Shown: piece by piece, positions 21,374 through 33,060 of the stretch | Numbering within the stretch: the stretch's first letter is position 1 | Layout: each line of letters starts with the position of its first letter | NCBI RefSeq assembly: GCF_000471905.2 | Contig: NW_006499603.1 | Location: forward strand, 4,179,236 to 4,243,235 | Length of the DNA stretch: 64,000 nucleotides | Source of the DNA: Amborella trichopoda | Lineage: Eukaryota > Streptophyta > Magnoliopsida > Amborellales > Amborellaceae | Direction of reading: 5' to 3' | The notes under the pieces: model-generated | Told to the model about the DNA's origin: nothing | Database searches by the model: none | The model's input: only the letters and a program-made list of their open reading frames with translations | Position numbers and translations under genes: made by a program

Positions 21374-22889
21374 ACCCAAATTCTAACTTAATTGATGAAA
21401 ATTAACAATTCAATGAATTAAAAAAAATTAAGAAAAATAGGGGCAAAATGATGATTTTGCCGTTGCACCAATAATCTGTGAAATTTTGAATCAATCCCTA
21501 TAATGGCCATGCAATCTTCACGATCTTCCAAGATCTGTTCGGGGTCCTTCTGGTCTTCATCCAGCTAAAATATTATTCTTTTCTTGATCGGCTCGGGAAG
21601 TTGATCGTTTTGATACCCTTTTCTCATCATGGATCGAACTCTTGAGCCATGATCATGACACGACAAAAATATGGGAAAACATGTGACCTTAGATTTAGGA
21701 TTCAGCGCGTTTCTAATTGTTTTTCACTGGTTTCTTCATCATAGCGTGACGAGCATGTTGCCATGATTGTTTTGCAAAAAGAACGGCCCGATTTGGTGCC
21801 CAGACGATCGTTTTCCAAATTGGGAAACTTTGCCTGGACTTTAGTTTTCGATGGCCAGAATTTGCCGCAATTTTGTACTCATCGTGCGTCAAATATGACC
21901 GTCCATCACTTGCGAGGTTTGGTTCGGATGAAGCCTCTGACTTCATGTTCGTAATGGGTCTAGTTTGAGGTCGATCCGACAAGCAAGCATCATGATGTGG
22001 GCTTTTGATCGAGAGGATATGCTTATGGAAATTCCCTGCTACTTTTGGAGTTTTACGGTGAACTTCTCTTCGATTTCTCTCGGCTTGGGCCCTGCCATTG
22101 TGTGTACCATATATCAAATCGACAAGGTCAACGAGACGACCATGATCCCAAATTTAGGCTCAATCTGACCCGGGATGAGCCCAAAATTGAGATCTATAGT
22201 TTCCATTATTTGATACTGGTTCACCGAGGGTTCACCGTAATAGTGTACGACCTACCCATTTCAGGTAATTTCGTCATAACTTGCTTAAGAAGTGTCCAAA
22301 TGTGCTGAAAATTGGTACCCGAGGGTTTTCAAACATTCTGAATCTGATGGTGATGGTTTGGAGACCATTTGACACTCCAATAATGGTGATGTAGTTCAGA
22401 GTCCATTTTTCAGCATGATAGAGGCAAAATTTCTCGAAATTGTTTTATCATCTGCCCTGCCTAAAATTCGTCGGATTGTAACGAAACTTGGCAAGTGTTT
22501 TTAAGAAACCCTTAGGCACGATCTTGAACCTTCTTAGGCCATTTTGAGATCATCAAAAATTTCACTTCTAGACTAAGGCCTATTGACCTATGGCTTCCTT
22601 AGTCCACAGACATTTTGGTTCCTATGGACTTAGGTCATGAAATTCTCTCTCCTTATTCATACCGGGGATAGAAGTGATAGAAAATGACCTCAAATAGCTT
22701 GTCCTACCGAATGTTGTGCTTCGAGAGAAGCGAGAAGTACAACATTAGGAAACAAAATTGTTCCTTTGACTTTAGTTTTCTTCCTGGCTATTAGATCACA
22801 CTAACGCCAAAGGGACACTCATGTAAAGCTGCTTCCTAGAGGGATAACCAAGGTGCTATGATGGTTGGGGGCCTTGTTGTGGACCCAGA

Positions 22890-23310
22890 CGTGGAGACTT
22901 TTGGGGGATGTTTTTAGAGTCCTCACCCTTACTGGACGTATTAGATGCTTTTAGAGTCTTCACCCTTGTTGAACGTATAAGATGTTTTTAAAGTCTTCAC
23001 CTTTATCGGACTTTTTGTGATGTTGTTTGCTGCTACAACAAGTTTTCCTTGACAAGCAGGGTACTTTTGAGGGCTCCATCATGTCATGTCCAGTTGGGGG
23101 ATTTTTGTTGGCTGACCCGAATGTATGGTCCGGCTTTGGTGAGGCGGCCTTGAAAGGTCTCTATCTTGGTTACTGTGGGTAGGTATTGACCTGATTTGAC
23201 AGTTTCTTGCTTGTGATGGATCTTGAGGGATGATTTTAACGTATACACTTCGTTGGACGTATGGTGGGATGATTTTAAAGTCTACATCCTATTGGACATA
23301 CGAGCGACGT
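22890..23310 (-). repeat. Remnant of the 39-bp minisatellite near the element's 3' end
   Basis: Plus-strand phrases such as GATGATTTTAAAGTCTACATCC and GGACGTATNNGATG recur five or six times in two clusters (about 22900-23010 and 23225-23310). They match the regular 39-bp array at 47735-48110 in reverse orientation. The array is therefore ancestral in the family but has expanded in one copy or contracted in the other. Confidence 0.55.
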
Positions 23311-24247
23311 TGTTTGCAGCCTCACCAGGTTTGCTTGGCATGGATTGTCAGTTTCTTGCATGTGAATGATCTTGTTTTTGGGTCCTAATAACAGGGTATT
23401 CTGTTACTAAGGAATTTTTTTGAAATTCTGGCTGAAGTCGCCTGTGGAGGTGAGTGTTGCATCAACTTGCTTTTTGGTCCGAGTTCCCTGGCGGGTTTTC
23501 ACTTGGACAGGGATAAGCAGTACTGTAGAGACGGTCTTCACCAACCTCCTTTTTATTAGGCTCTTTCCCCATGATCTGGCGGCCATGTCTGCCCTTTTTC
23601 CATTTTTGCTCACAATGCCCTTTGCGGGTTTTCATCGTGCCCGGTTTTTATTTTACGGAACACTCTTACTCATGGTTTCGTGACCATGCCCGTCCGTCAA
23701 TTTTACTCATGGCGTTCCCCTTTTCGGGTTTACATCATGCCCGTTTTTTTTTGTGGGGGCGAGTTTAAGGTCATGCCTCTGGGACCTAAGCAAAGCAATT
23801 TAACATAATGCGGCCAGGACGTGTGCTATAGTTTAGAGTCATATAACTTGGACAATAATGAAGATGGATGACAATTTGTGGAGGCCATGGAATGAGTACG
23901 GTGGTGGTTTGACTCACTTTGGGGAGATGGCACCAGACCGTCTATGGATGATGGATATTGTTTTGTGTGGAAAATGGATAATGGGTGGCTTGCTGATGGT
24001 GAGTATGGGTGATGGAATGGCTTACCGGAGATTCAAGAGCATGGCCCCGACTCACTGGGGAATGTTGTGAGCTCTTGGAAGGTTATGAAGATGGACTCGC
24101 TGGGGTGGAAATGAAGGTGCTATGCACGCACGTACGGCCCAGCTAGGGGAAGCATGTGTGGAATGACTTGCAAAGGGCATATGTGCAGTGGAGGGGCACA
24201 CGTGTATGGAGGCATGTTTAAGGTCATGCCACCGACCTGGGCAAAGC

Positions 24248-24454
24248 AGTTTAATGTCATGTGGCCAGGACGTGTGCTGCAGTTTTGGGTCATGCAACTG
24301 GACCGTTGTGAAAAGAAGTTTAACGTCATGCGACCAGGACATGGGCTACAATTTAGAGTCATGCAACTGGACCGTGGTGCAAAGCAGTTTAACGTCATGC
24401 GGCCAGGACATGTGCTACAGTTTAGGGTCATGCCACTGGACCATGTATGAGTCG
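24248..24454. repeat. Tandem 69-bp repeat, three units
   Basis: Units start at 24248, 24317 and 24386, exactly 69 bp apart. Each runs AGTTTAACGTCATGCGGCCAG, GACATGTGCTACAGTTT, GGGTCATGCAACTGGACCG. Partial, more diverged units precede the array (about 23780-23860). Since 69 is a multiple of three, frames of 92-125 codons stay open on both strands; their translations are periodic with period 23 and are not genes. Confidence 0.85.
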
Positions 24455-26137
24455 TCATGTATGTGAGTCGCCAATGAAGGGTGGACTCACTGAGCAATGT
24501 GAAGTGGATGAGGCTTCATGGGGAATGGGCTTATGAATGGTGGTTAGACTCATTGGGGATGAAATAGCCGAGACCATTATGGGCAGTGGGTTCAGACAGT
24601 AAAGGTGGTCCTGTGAGGGATGGTAGGCAGAAGCAGACTCACTGGGGATTAGGAAGTGGGTATGACTCCTTGGGGATAAAAGATTAGGGCATGAATATAA
24701 CTCTAATGGGGATGGAAAGGCAATGAGGGTTGAGCCTTGCGATGCGCACGTGACCGGGCCGGCTAGGTAAGGCATGAGTGGAGGTGCATGCAAAAGGTGT
24801 GGGCACAGAGGCAGAAGAGCTGCGCTCGTGCACGGTGGTTAGTTGTGGGAGCATGCATGGTAGTGAACATGGAGAGACGTGCTCGACAGTGAACATCGAG
24901 GCGCATACGGCGGTGAGGTAGCAATGCCCTTTAGCAGGCAGTGAGCCATTAAGCACTCTCCTTGTAGACATGTTTTCCCTCACACGTCTTTTTGACTTAA
25001 ACAGTCTTTCGGATTTTCCTTTAAGCCCTTGGGACGTGTGCCATTTCTGGTTTTCGCAAGGCCCTAAAAAAAACATTTTGTGGCACTTTTGCCTGTGGTT
25101 TCTACACCACGTTTGCCATTTTTTTCCTTGTTACTCGCAATGTCCGTTTGAGTTCTCATTGCGTCGATCTTTTTATTTGACGACTTTTGCCCACGATAGC
25201 TGGTGATGCTACCATGCCCCATCATTTTTGTTTTGTTACTTTTTATTCTTTTTCTTTTAATGCTTTTACCCATGGCACCCTTTTGGGTTTTCACCATATC
25301 CGTCTTTTGACATTTTGCCCATGATGCCCTTTTGGGTTTTCATCATGTCCGTTCCCCTACGTTTTGTTTTTTTGCAGAGGTGTGTTTAAGGTCATGCCAC
25401 TGTGACTGTCGATTTGACGTGATTTAAGGTCATTCGCCGAGACCTGCGGGGCATGTTTAAGGCCATGCCTCTGAGACCGTAGTGATAATGTGCTTTAAGG
25501 TCGTACACCAGGACTTGAGGGCATGTTTAAGGTCATGCCTCCGAGACCGTATATTGTGCAGTTTAATGTCAAGCAACCAGGACATGTGCAGTTTAGGGTC
25601 TTGTAGCTTGGGCAGTAGTGCGGCACCGGATCTCATGCTAATTCAATTTTCCCATAGTCTAAGGGATTTTGGATGATGTCTCCAATGGTATGACACTCCT
25701 CAGTGTTTTGACCTAGCATCCTATGATATTGGCAATAATGGGCTCGTCATCCCTCCCGACTTCCTCCGGTACTTTTACCTTAGGTAGCTTGATCATCCCC
25801 TTAGATAAGAGAGTTTCAAGCAACTTGGGGATTATGCATATGTCAAAGGAATAAACCTTTGTTGGCTTTGTCTTGAGGAGTGCATGGCATTGTACTTGGG
25901 GACGTTAAGTCTTTGGTCTCTTTGTGGCAATAGAGTTTGATCATAAGCTGGATGAGGCTTCTGGTAGCGATTCAACTTCTCTGTCACTGAGATATCACAT
26001 TTTTTTGAGGCTTTGGCTACCATGCCTTTTACTAGTCCTCCGTTTCCGATCTGAAGAAAAGATAGAGAAGGGACTGGCAATGAGGGAGGGAGAAGGGACT
26101 GGCAATGAGGGAGGCGAGGGAGGGAGTAACTCTTCTC

Positions 26138-27618
26138 TTAATGGCCATATGTTTCGATGACCAAACGCGGTGCTTGAGGGACGGTAAAGAGGGCTTGGTG
26201 CCCCAAGGGGGTACGCTCCAGCTCACGAGATGTTAATACCACTTGGCACAAGGTTTCTATCATTTCATCTTTCGGCTTCATCTCGGCCTGTAACTGCCTT
26301 AATGTGGCTTTAAGCTGAGAAATCTTATCAGCTTCACAACGGATCGTGGTGTCTTTGGGAGCTGGAACTGCCATGTCAGCAGCGAGAATGCTGCTCATCC
26401 CATCCTCTATCAAGGAATGGTTTCCCTCGAACAAGAGTGACAAGTTCTCATCAGAGGTAGTGGCAATTGAGCGGATGACAGAGTTTGCATCATCACAATT
26501 GGGCTCTTTACCATTAAGTGAGAACATGAACTTCTCATAGGACGGCAAACCTACATCGTCATCCTCAAAAGCACACATGGGGCATTCATGGCATGGGGAG
26601 AGCAAGCAGTTGGCTTTGCAGGGAGTTGTGCTGTTCTCAGAGCATGGAGGATCCTTTTGAGCAGGGCTGCCAATAAGGGCGCAGCTCATCTCATCAAGTA
26701 CTGGGGAGAAGCTTCCTCAAATGAGAGTGATGAATCCTCATCAGAGATAAGAATGTCTGAGCGAAAACCGGCGAGGGCAGCTGCATCATTATAACCAATT
26801 AGAGCAGATGGTTGTCCATCACGTCTCGAAGATTCTGTGATGAATCCATGCAAAGATGGAAGGAAAGTGGATAGTGGCAGAGTCCCCTTTTTGTTTGGAA
26901 GGCCAATCTCGACAACGAGTATCTCAAAACCTTGAAACTACTCAACAGTACCAATCTTCTTTTCAGATTCATCTTGGGGAGCCGGGATGTCGGGGTAGAC
27001 TTTGGGGGGAGATAGTGGATCATTCTCTTGCATTATGGGATGGGGACTTATATTTTCATAGATCAAACTCTCCACCACAAAGGGGTCATGGACAGAGCCC
27101 TCGTTCGGTTTGGCTTCCATCTCACTTGAGGCATCGGGACTGACCCGCAGCAGTGCCTTCCGGCTCAATAGAAGTCTAGGGGAAACTGATTCAGACCCAT
27201 GAGTTGCGCTTAGCTCAGTCTACTTGAAGAAGCCATTGGTCTCGATGCCCCGACATGAAATGGGTTCGAGTGTCTAATCTGGTGATGGCGCAATTGGCTC
27301 AAGATTGATGGGGTCCTTGGGGTTAGATTGGCTCTTTGCCCCATTCGTAGGCTCATCTTTTCCCCGAGTGGGACTTAGATCTTCATAGATAACTGACTTC
27401 ATCCTGCACTGAGTAACCTTTTTGGTGTTCACCTTATGCCATGCTTTTCCAGCATCATTCGCATCAAGGGGAGTTAGGGGGAAGAAAGGGCTCTCATCTT
27501 TGAAAGAGAAGACTTCAATGGTGTTATTTTCTTTGCCCTCAGAACTAAGGGAAGTTTTGGATTTGTGCATGTGTGCACAGTGCAAAGGTGTGCTCAGGGA
27601 GGGTGGTAGGATTGACAC
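26138..27618 (-). pseudogene. Unrecognised frame remnants inside the 13.8-kb element
   Basis: In the element's own orientation a series of open frames (27274-27618, 26938-27168, 26138-26689) gives hydrophilic, acidic translations of coding-like composition, with phrases such as SVIYEDLSP and SLIYENISP that resemble each other, suggesting an internally repeated protein. The last frame has a heptad-like stretch (KISQLKATLRQLQAEM). I do not recognise the family. It could be an extra ORF of the element or a captured host gene fragment. It is broken in several places. Confidence 0.35.
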
Positions 27619-27832
27619 TTGTGCGCCCCTTGAAGGACTTCAAGCGACTTGGGGGCCAACTCGGGCTCGAGTAGCATGTCCAACCTTAAGAGGCCCGGTG
27701 TAGTGAGCATGTGTGTGTGATGGAATGGTCGTGTGACCATCCCTCACAGAGTGAGCAGGCATGTGTAGGGAGGCTAGGAGGTCCCCCCTCATGTGCTCGG
27801 GCAGGCGCAGCAACAAGGCTTCCCCGAGCGAT

Positions 27833-28190
27833 GCAATGCATATACAAGGAGTGTGAAGGGCCAAGTCCAAGAAGAGCTGAACCCTGATAATGCTCTGAGG
27901 TAACTTGAGGGTTGCCCTGAGTGTTGCAATGCATAGGATGTGTAGGGCCAAGCTCAAGAAGACTCGAACCTTGAGAGCATCCCAAGGTAACCTGAAGGTT
28001 GCCCCGAGTGGTGCGGTGTGCATGCAAAAGATGTGCAGGGCTAAGTTCAAGAAGACCCGAACCCTGATAGTGTCTCAAGGTAACCTAAGGGTTGCCTCGA
28101 GTGGTGCGATGTGCATGCAAAACGTGTGCAGGGCTAGGTTCAAGAAGACCTAAACCCTGACAGTGTCCCGAGTTAACCTGAGGGTTGCCT
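27833..28190. repeat. Four tandem units of about 91 bp
   Basis: Units start near 27833, 27925, 28013 and 28106. The unit reads GCAATGCATNNAAAGGTGTG, AGGGCCAAGTTCAAGAAGAC, CCGAACCCTGATAGTG, CAAGGTAACCTGAGGGTTGC, CCCGAGTGGT. Overlapping frames on both strands (27640-28153) are repeat translations. Confidence 0.8.
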
Positions 28191-28776
28191 TGAAGAGTAA
28201 CTAGAATGGATGGTCCACTAGCTTTGGTGGGTGTGTGTGAGGTAGTGGTTTTAGAGCCGCCTCCTCATGGTGTCGAGCCTCTTGCTACAAGGGCTTGAGG
28301 TGATAGAGAATGGGGGGTAGCCTCGCGGCAACCCGCATGAGCAACAACAGATGACCTGCCAATCGTGGGAGAGGGAGGGCCGACGTTCGAGCTGCCCCGA
28401 GCAGTGGAACCAGCAATTGAATTGCTAGTAGCAGGGTGCATGCTATGTGTGGTGGCGTGTGTGCCACTAATGCAAGATGCGTTGTCAGAGGGCCCTCCGC
28501 CTATGCAAGGAGGTAGGGAGTGAGGGACTTTTAGATCCATCCTCACCTCTATCCAGAGGAAGACCTGGAAGCGTGACACATGGTCGATGCTCAGGAGAAA
28601 GGTCGAGAAAGAGGTTTACGAAACCTGTCCCGATGAAGACTCATGAGTGCGGGGATTATGAAATCCTCGACTCGAATAAAGTGGTTGAGCAACCCCAAAG
28701 ACAAGTGTGTGTATAGTGAGCACGAAATGGAAGAAAGGAAAGACCAAACAAGAACAATCCAATGATAGGTTAGCGT

Positions 28777-28795
28777 GTCCCCAGTGGAGATGTCA
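28777..28795 (-). other. Primer-binding-site-like sequence after LTR B
   Basis: On the minus strand LTR B ends TTAACCA, then AGC-equivalent three-base spacer (GCT), then TGACATCTCCACTGGGGAC. The same arrangement (three-base spacer, TGACAACTCCAATGGGGAC) follows LTR D at 58571-58589. Conservation between independent copies at the expected place supports a PBS. I do not name the tRNA. Confidence 0.55.
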
Positions 28796-30274
28796 AGCTG
28801 GTTAAATGCCTTGATCTCACCCTCCGAGTTAAGATGACTTGGTGACGTGGTTCTGGGTTCGAGATGGCCCTGAGACTTGAGACTGCTCTCTCGAGAACCG
28901 TGAAAGGGAGACATGGGCAGGAATACCAACCGGTGAGAGAGGAATTGAGTCGTGAGGCGGGACTTACCTCACGTGGGTCTATGACACGCTCGGGCTGACT
29001 CGCATGGGCACCCTTTTAGATCACGTAGAATTTCCCCTGCCCAGTGGTCAGTTTGGAATCGTCTCCCTTGGCTTATTTCTTCTTACTTGTGACCACACAC
29101 ACACATTAGAAGACATACAAGTGGGTCTGAGGACCCCATCTTGTCATAGGGTGAGTGCACACGTGAATGTCTACTTAAAGAAAAATTGAAGAATTAACAT
29201 AATGGAGTTCGTGTCATTCGACAGCCTTACGACGTTTCTTAGATGAGGGACTCTTAGTACATATCTCACAATAAAGAAAGAAAGAAAACGGTGAGATAGA
29301 GAAGGGGAAAGAGAAAAGAAGAAAAGAAGAAAGAAAGAAGAGTTTGAAGGCTGGTCTTCTTTTCACCCAGTACTTCAAAGAAAAGAGAAAGAAGCATAAG
29401 GCCGGTGTGCTTTTCACCCAGTACTTCAGAGAAAAGAAGAATTTTGAAGGCTAGTCTGCTTTTCACCAAGTACTTCAAAGGTAATGTGTATTTTGGAAAA
29501 GAAAGAGAAGAGGAAGAAAAAGAACGAAGGCTAGTAGAAAAAGAATCAAGGCTAGTATGTCTTTCAACTAGTCCTTCAGAGAAAATGTGTATTTTAAAGA
29601 GAAGAGAGAGATGAAGTCTGGTTTGACTTTAATCCAGATCCTTCAAAGAAAGAGAAAGGAGAAACGAAGGCTGGTTTGATTTTCACCCAGATCCTTCACA
29701 GATGAGTATTTTTAGAAGAAAGAGAAAGGAGGGATGAAGGTTGGTTTTTTTTTTTTTGAGAAGAGAGAAAAGAGGAACGAAGACTGGTTTGTTTTTCACC
29801 TAGATCCTTCAGAGACGAAGACAAGAAAATGTTTGCTTTAGAGGAGAAAGAAGAAAAGAGATGGGAGAAGGTGAAGGTTAGCTTGGCTCTCACTAAACCT
29901 TCCAAAAGGGAGAAGAGAAGAAAGAGAGAAGAGAAGAGAAGAAAAGAGTGAAGAAAAGTGAAAGAGAGAGAAGAAGTTTGATCGGCCGGCTAAACTGACA
30001 TAATGGCAAGACTGGCACGGCGGCTGGTCTGACGTGAAAGCTTGACGGGCACAGTTACTTAGACTGGCACAACGGCTAGACTGCTCGACGACAAGAATGG
30101 CACGGTGGCTGGTCTGACGCGGCGGCTGGTTTGACACTACAGTTAGACGGGTATGGTAACTAGACCGGCACGACGTTTAAGCAACTCGGTGACAAGACTA
30201 GCATGACAGCACAAGGCTCAGCCTGCCCTTTAGTCAAGCAAGCAAAGGAGAGAGAGCAAGGAAAGGAGAAAGAG

Positions 30275-30785
30275 GTCATGCTTGGTATTACACACTGCTG
30301 TGCAAGACAGAGAAGAAAGAGAGAGAAATAAGTGCCACGCTCGGCAGTGTCTTCTGCCGTGTAGAACAGAAAAGGGGAGAGAAGAAAGGTCACGCTTGGC
30401 AGTGTTCACTGCCGTACGAGATAGAGGGAAGAGAGAGAGAGAGAGGGTCGTGCTCGACAGTGTTCATTGTCATGTGATATAGAGAGAAAAGAGAAGAGAG
30501 AGGGTTGCGCTCGTCAGTGTTCATTGCCGAACACGACAGGAGAAAAAAAAAGGGAGAGAAGGTCGCGCTCGACATTGTTCATTTCCGTGCACGACAGAAG
30601 AGAGAATGAAGAGAGAGAAGGTTGATCTCGACATTGTTCACTGCCATGCACGACAGAAGAGAGAAGGTCGTACATGACAATGTTCACTGTCATGCATGAC
30701 AAAAGAGGAAAAGAAGAGAGAGAAGGTCATGCTCGACAGTGTTCACTGTCATGCACGACAGAAGAAAGAAAGAGGAGAGAGAAGA
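30275..30785 (-). repeat. Hairpin minisatellite in the LTR B leader
   Basis: About nine units with the core CTCGRCAGTGTTCACTGYC, then CATGCACGACAGAAGAG and GA-rich spacer of variable length. Arms pair as in LTR A (GGCAGTG with CACTGCC; GACAGTG with CACTGTC or CATTGTC). Unit order and variants differ from LTR A, so the arrays have turned over since insertion. Confidence 0.7.
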
Positions 30786-31185
30786 GGAAAGAAGAAGAGA
30801 GGGAAAGAAAGAAAAGAAGAGGAGAGAGAAGGGAAAGAGGAAGAGAGAGAAGGGAAAGAAGAATAGAGAGAAGGGAAAGAAAAAGAGAGAGAAAAGAAAG
30901 AAGAGAGAGAAAAGAAAGAAGAAGAGAGAGAAGGGAAAGAAGAAGAGAGAGGAAGGAAAGAATAAGAGAGAAAATAAAGAAGAAGAGATAAAAAGAAAGA
31001 AGAAAGAAGAGAGAGAAAGAAGAGAGAAAGAAAAGAGGAGAGAGAAAGTTACCTTAGAGGGTTAAGGGTACCTGTTCAAATTTTCTCTCTCCTCTCTCTC
31101 TCTCCAAGCCGTGACGTAAAACTCAAGCAAAAGGGAATTTTTTTAATTCATGAACGAAGGGTCCTTTACATGAAGAGAGTACATG

Positions 31186-31219
31186 CTTATATAGAACTTA
31201 GGCCTAAAAATGGGTGGAT
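31186..31219 (-). promoter_or_regulatory. Core promoter of LTR B
   Basis: Minus strand: ATCCACCCATTTTTAGG (31203-31219), a short spacer, then TCTATATAAG (31186-31195). One of five matching promoter blocks in the LTR family. Confidence 0.65.
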
Positions 31220-32609
31220 ACCCAAATTCTATCCTAATTGAAGAAAATTAACAGTTAAATGAATTAAAAAAATTAAGAAAAATAAGATAACATGATGATT
31301 TTGCCCTTGCACCAACAATCCATGAAATTCCGAATCAGTCCCTATAATGACCATGCAATCTTCACGATCTTCGGGGATCCGTTCGGGGTCCTTCTGGTAT
31401 TCATTCGACTAAAAGATTACTCTTTTCTTAATCGGCTATGGAAGACGATCATTTTGATACCCTTTTCTCACCATGGATCGGATTCTTGGGCCATGATCAT
31501 GACGCGGCAAAAACATAAGAAAACGTGCGACCTTAGATTTAGGATTCAGCCTGTTTCTCATTATTTTTTGCTAGTTTCTTCATCATAGAGTGACGAGCAT
31601 GTTGTCACGATCATTTTGCAAAAAGAGTAGCTAGATTTGGTGCCCGGACGACCATTTTGTAAATTGGGAAACTTTGGCCAGAGTTTGCTTTTCGGTGGCA
31701 GGAATTTGCAGCACCTCCATGCTCATCGTGCTTCTAATTTGACTTTCCATCATGTGCAAGGTTCGGTTCGGATGAAGCCTCTAACTTCATGCTCGTAATG
31801 GGTCTAGTTTGAGGTCGATCTGACGCGCGAGCGTCATGATGTGGGCGTTTGATAGAGAGGATATGTTGCTGGAAATTTTCTGCTACTTTTGGAACTTTTC
31901 GGCAAACTTCTCTCTTTGATTTCTCCAGGCTCGGGTTGTGTCATCGTGCGTACCGCATATTAAGTCAACCGGGTCGACGAGACAAACATGCTCCCAAAAT
32001 TTAGGCTCGATCCGAACCGGGATGAGGAAGATACAGTCATGTGAGGTCTGCCCCCGAAATTGAGAACCATACTTTCCATTATTGGAAATTGGTTCACCTA
32101 GGGTGCACAATAATAGTGCACGCCCTACCTATTTTAGGTAATTTGATCATAACTTGCTCCAGAAGAGTCCGAATACGCCGAAAATTAGTACTCGAGGGTT
32201 TTCAAACATTATGAATCTGATGGAGATGGTCTGGAGACCAATTGATGCTCAGATAATGGTGTTGTAGTTTACAATCTATTTTCAGCATGATAAAGGCAAA
32301 ATTTCCTGAAACTGTTTTGTCGTCTACACTACCTAAAACTCGTTGGATTGCGACGAAACTTGGCAGGTGTTCTTAGGAGACCCTTAGACATGATCTTGAA
32401 TCTTCTTAGGCCATTCTAAGGTCGTCAAAAGTTTCGCTTCTGGATCAGGGCTTATTGACCTATGACATCTGTAGTCTATATACATTTTGGTACCTATGGA
32501 GCTAGGTCACGAAATGCTCTCTCCTTATTCGTACTGGGGATACAAATGATGTAAAATGACCTTAAACAACATATTCTACCCATTAAATCCTCATGATATC
32601 CCATGAGTA

Positions 32610-33060
32610 ATGGTCCATCACCCCAAATGGCCATCGATATTGGTGACTCATCATCCAAGAAGTATTGTCACTCCCTAGGTTTGAAATCTTCAGTGATGAG
32701 TGATCACCCCCGATGGGTTACTACTTCCAATGGACCACCAAATCTTGATAGTTCACCTTTCCCAATGGGTCTTCACTTTTAATGAACTGTCAACTTTCAA
32801 TGGATCATTAGTCCCAAATGGTTCATTATTCATAGCAGATTAATGCCCACCACTAGTCCATCAACCCCAATGGACCAGCAATCCCAAGAAGTCACCACTG
32901 CCAATGGTCTATCAACACTCATAGACCAACATCCCCAATGAACAATTACTTCTAGCAGTCCATCAGCCTTGATGATCCATATTCCCCAGTGGACCTCTAT
33001 TGTCAATAGATCATCATTCTAATGGTCCATTTTCCTGTAGACCATTATACCCAAGAAGGT
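32610..33060. repeat. Degenerate short minisatellite, CCCCAATGGNCCATCA type
   Basis: About 20-25 diverged units of 18-24 bp built from CCCCAATGG, TCCATCA and ATCAYCC words. A shorter version (three to five units) occurs at the equivalent place in the second copy (about 38390-38480). The reverse complement, with TGATGGACCATTGGGG words, recalls the ACTCACTGGGGAT phrases of 24.0-24.7 and 52.07 kb. Confidence 0.6.

Larger units (their letters stand above)
18811..22710 (-). repeat. LTR A (3' LTR of the 13.8-kb element)
   Basis: About 3.9 kb, reading right to left. Parts in transcription order: an upstream promoter segment, the block ATCCACCCATGTTTAG (21358-21373), a TATA box (21340-21349), a pyrimidine-rich leader (21.3-20.9 kb), a minisatellite with small hairpins (20.4-20.9 kb), more pyrimidine-rich DNA carrying AAAGCCAAACCAGCCTTCG-type repeats (19.3-19.95 kb), and a U5-like end with a conserved GTAAGT donor (about 18971-18980). 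It is matched along its whole length by LTR B and, in inverse orientation on this map, by LTR C. Confidence 0.7.
22711..28798 (-). mobile_element. Internal region of the 13.8-kb element
   Basis: Six kilobases between the LTRs with no recognisable retroelement domains. From right to left: PBS-like site (28777-28795), GC-balanced DNA, four tandem 91-bp units (27833-28190), unrecognised frame remnants (26138-27618), repeated GGTCATGCC phrases (25380-25680), stretches of GCCCTTTTGGGTTTTCATC type (23580-23780 and 24960-25350), a 69-bp minisatellite (24248-24454) and a 3' part (22711-23400) shared with the segment before LTR C (47.4-48.33 kb), including GATTTTAAAGTCTACACCC minisatellite units. Confidence 0.55.
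18811..32582 (-). mobile_element. 13.8-kb LTR-retrotransposon fossil without gag-pol (LARD-like)
   Basis: Bounded by two LTRs in the same (minus) orientation: B (5') at 28799-32582 and A (3') at 18811-22710. Both end ...TTAACCA / ...CTAACCA on their 3' side. B is followed after three bases by a primer-binding-site-like sequence. The 6.1-kb interior has no recognisable gag, protease, reverse transcriptase or integrase, so it fits a large non-autonomous derivative related to Ty3/gypsy Tat-type elements. By eye the LTRs agree at roughly 85-90% of positions with many indels in their repeats, so the insertion is old. It lies inside the element represented at 17.94-18.81 and 32.58-34.76 kb. No clean 5-bp target duplication is visible (flanks GTATA and TTAAA). 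Confidence 0.65.
28799..32582 (-). repeat. LTR B (5' LTR of the 13.8-kb element)
   Basis: About 3.8 kb, begins TGGGTAGAATATG on the minus strand at 32582 and ends ...AACCA at 28799. It has the same parts as LTR A: promoter block (about 31203-31219) and TATA box (31186-31195), pyrimidine-rich leader, hairpin minisatellite (30275-30780), AAAGCCAAACCAGCC-type repeats (29330-29830) and donor-like GTAAGT (28971-28980). The alignment with LTR A is continuous, apart from differences in repeat number. Confidence 0.7.

Noticed and set aside
24120-24497. Open frames of 92-125 codons on both strands
   Set aside because: Caused by a 69-bp tandem repeat; translations are periodic every 23 residues.
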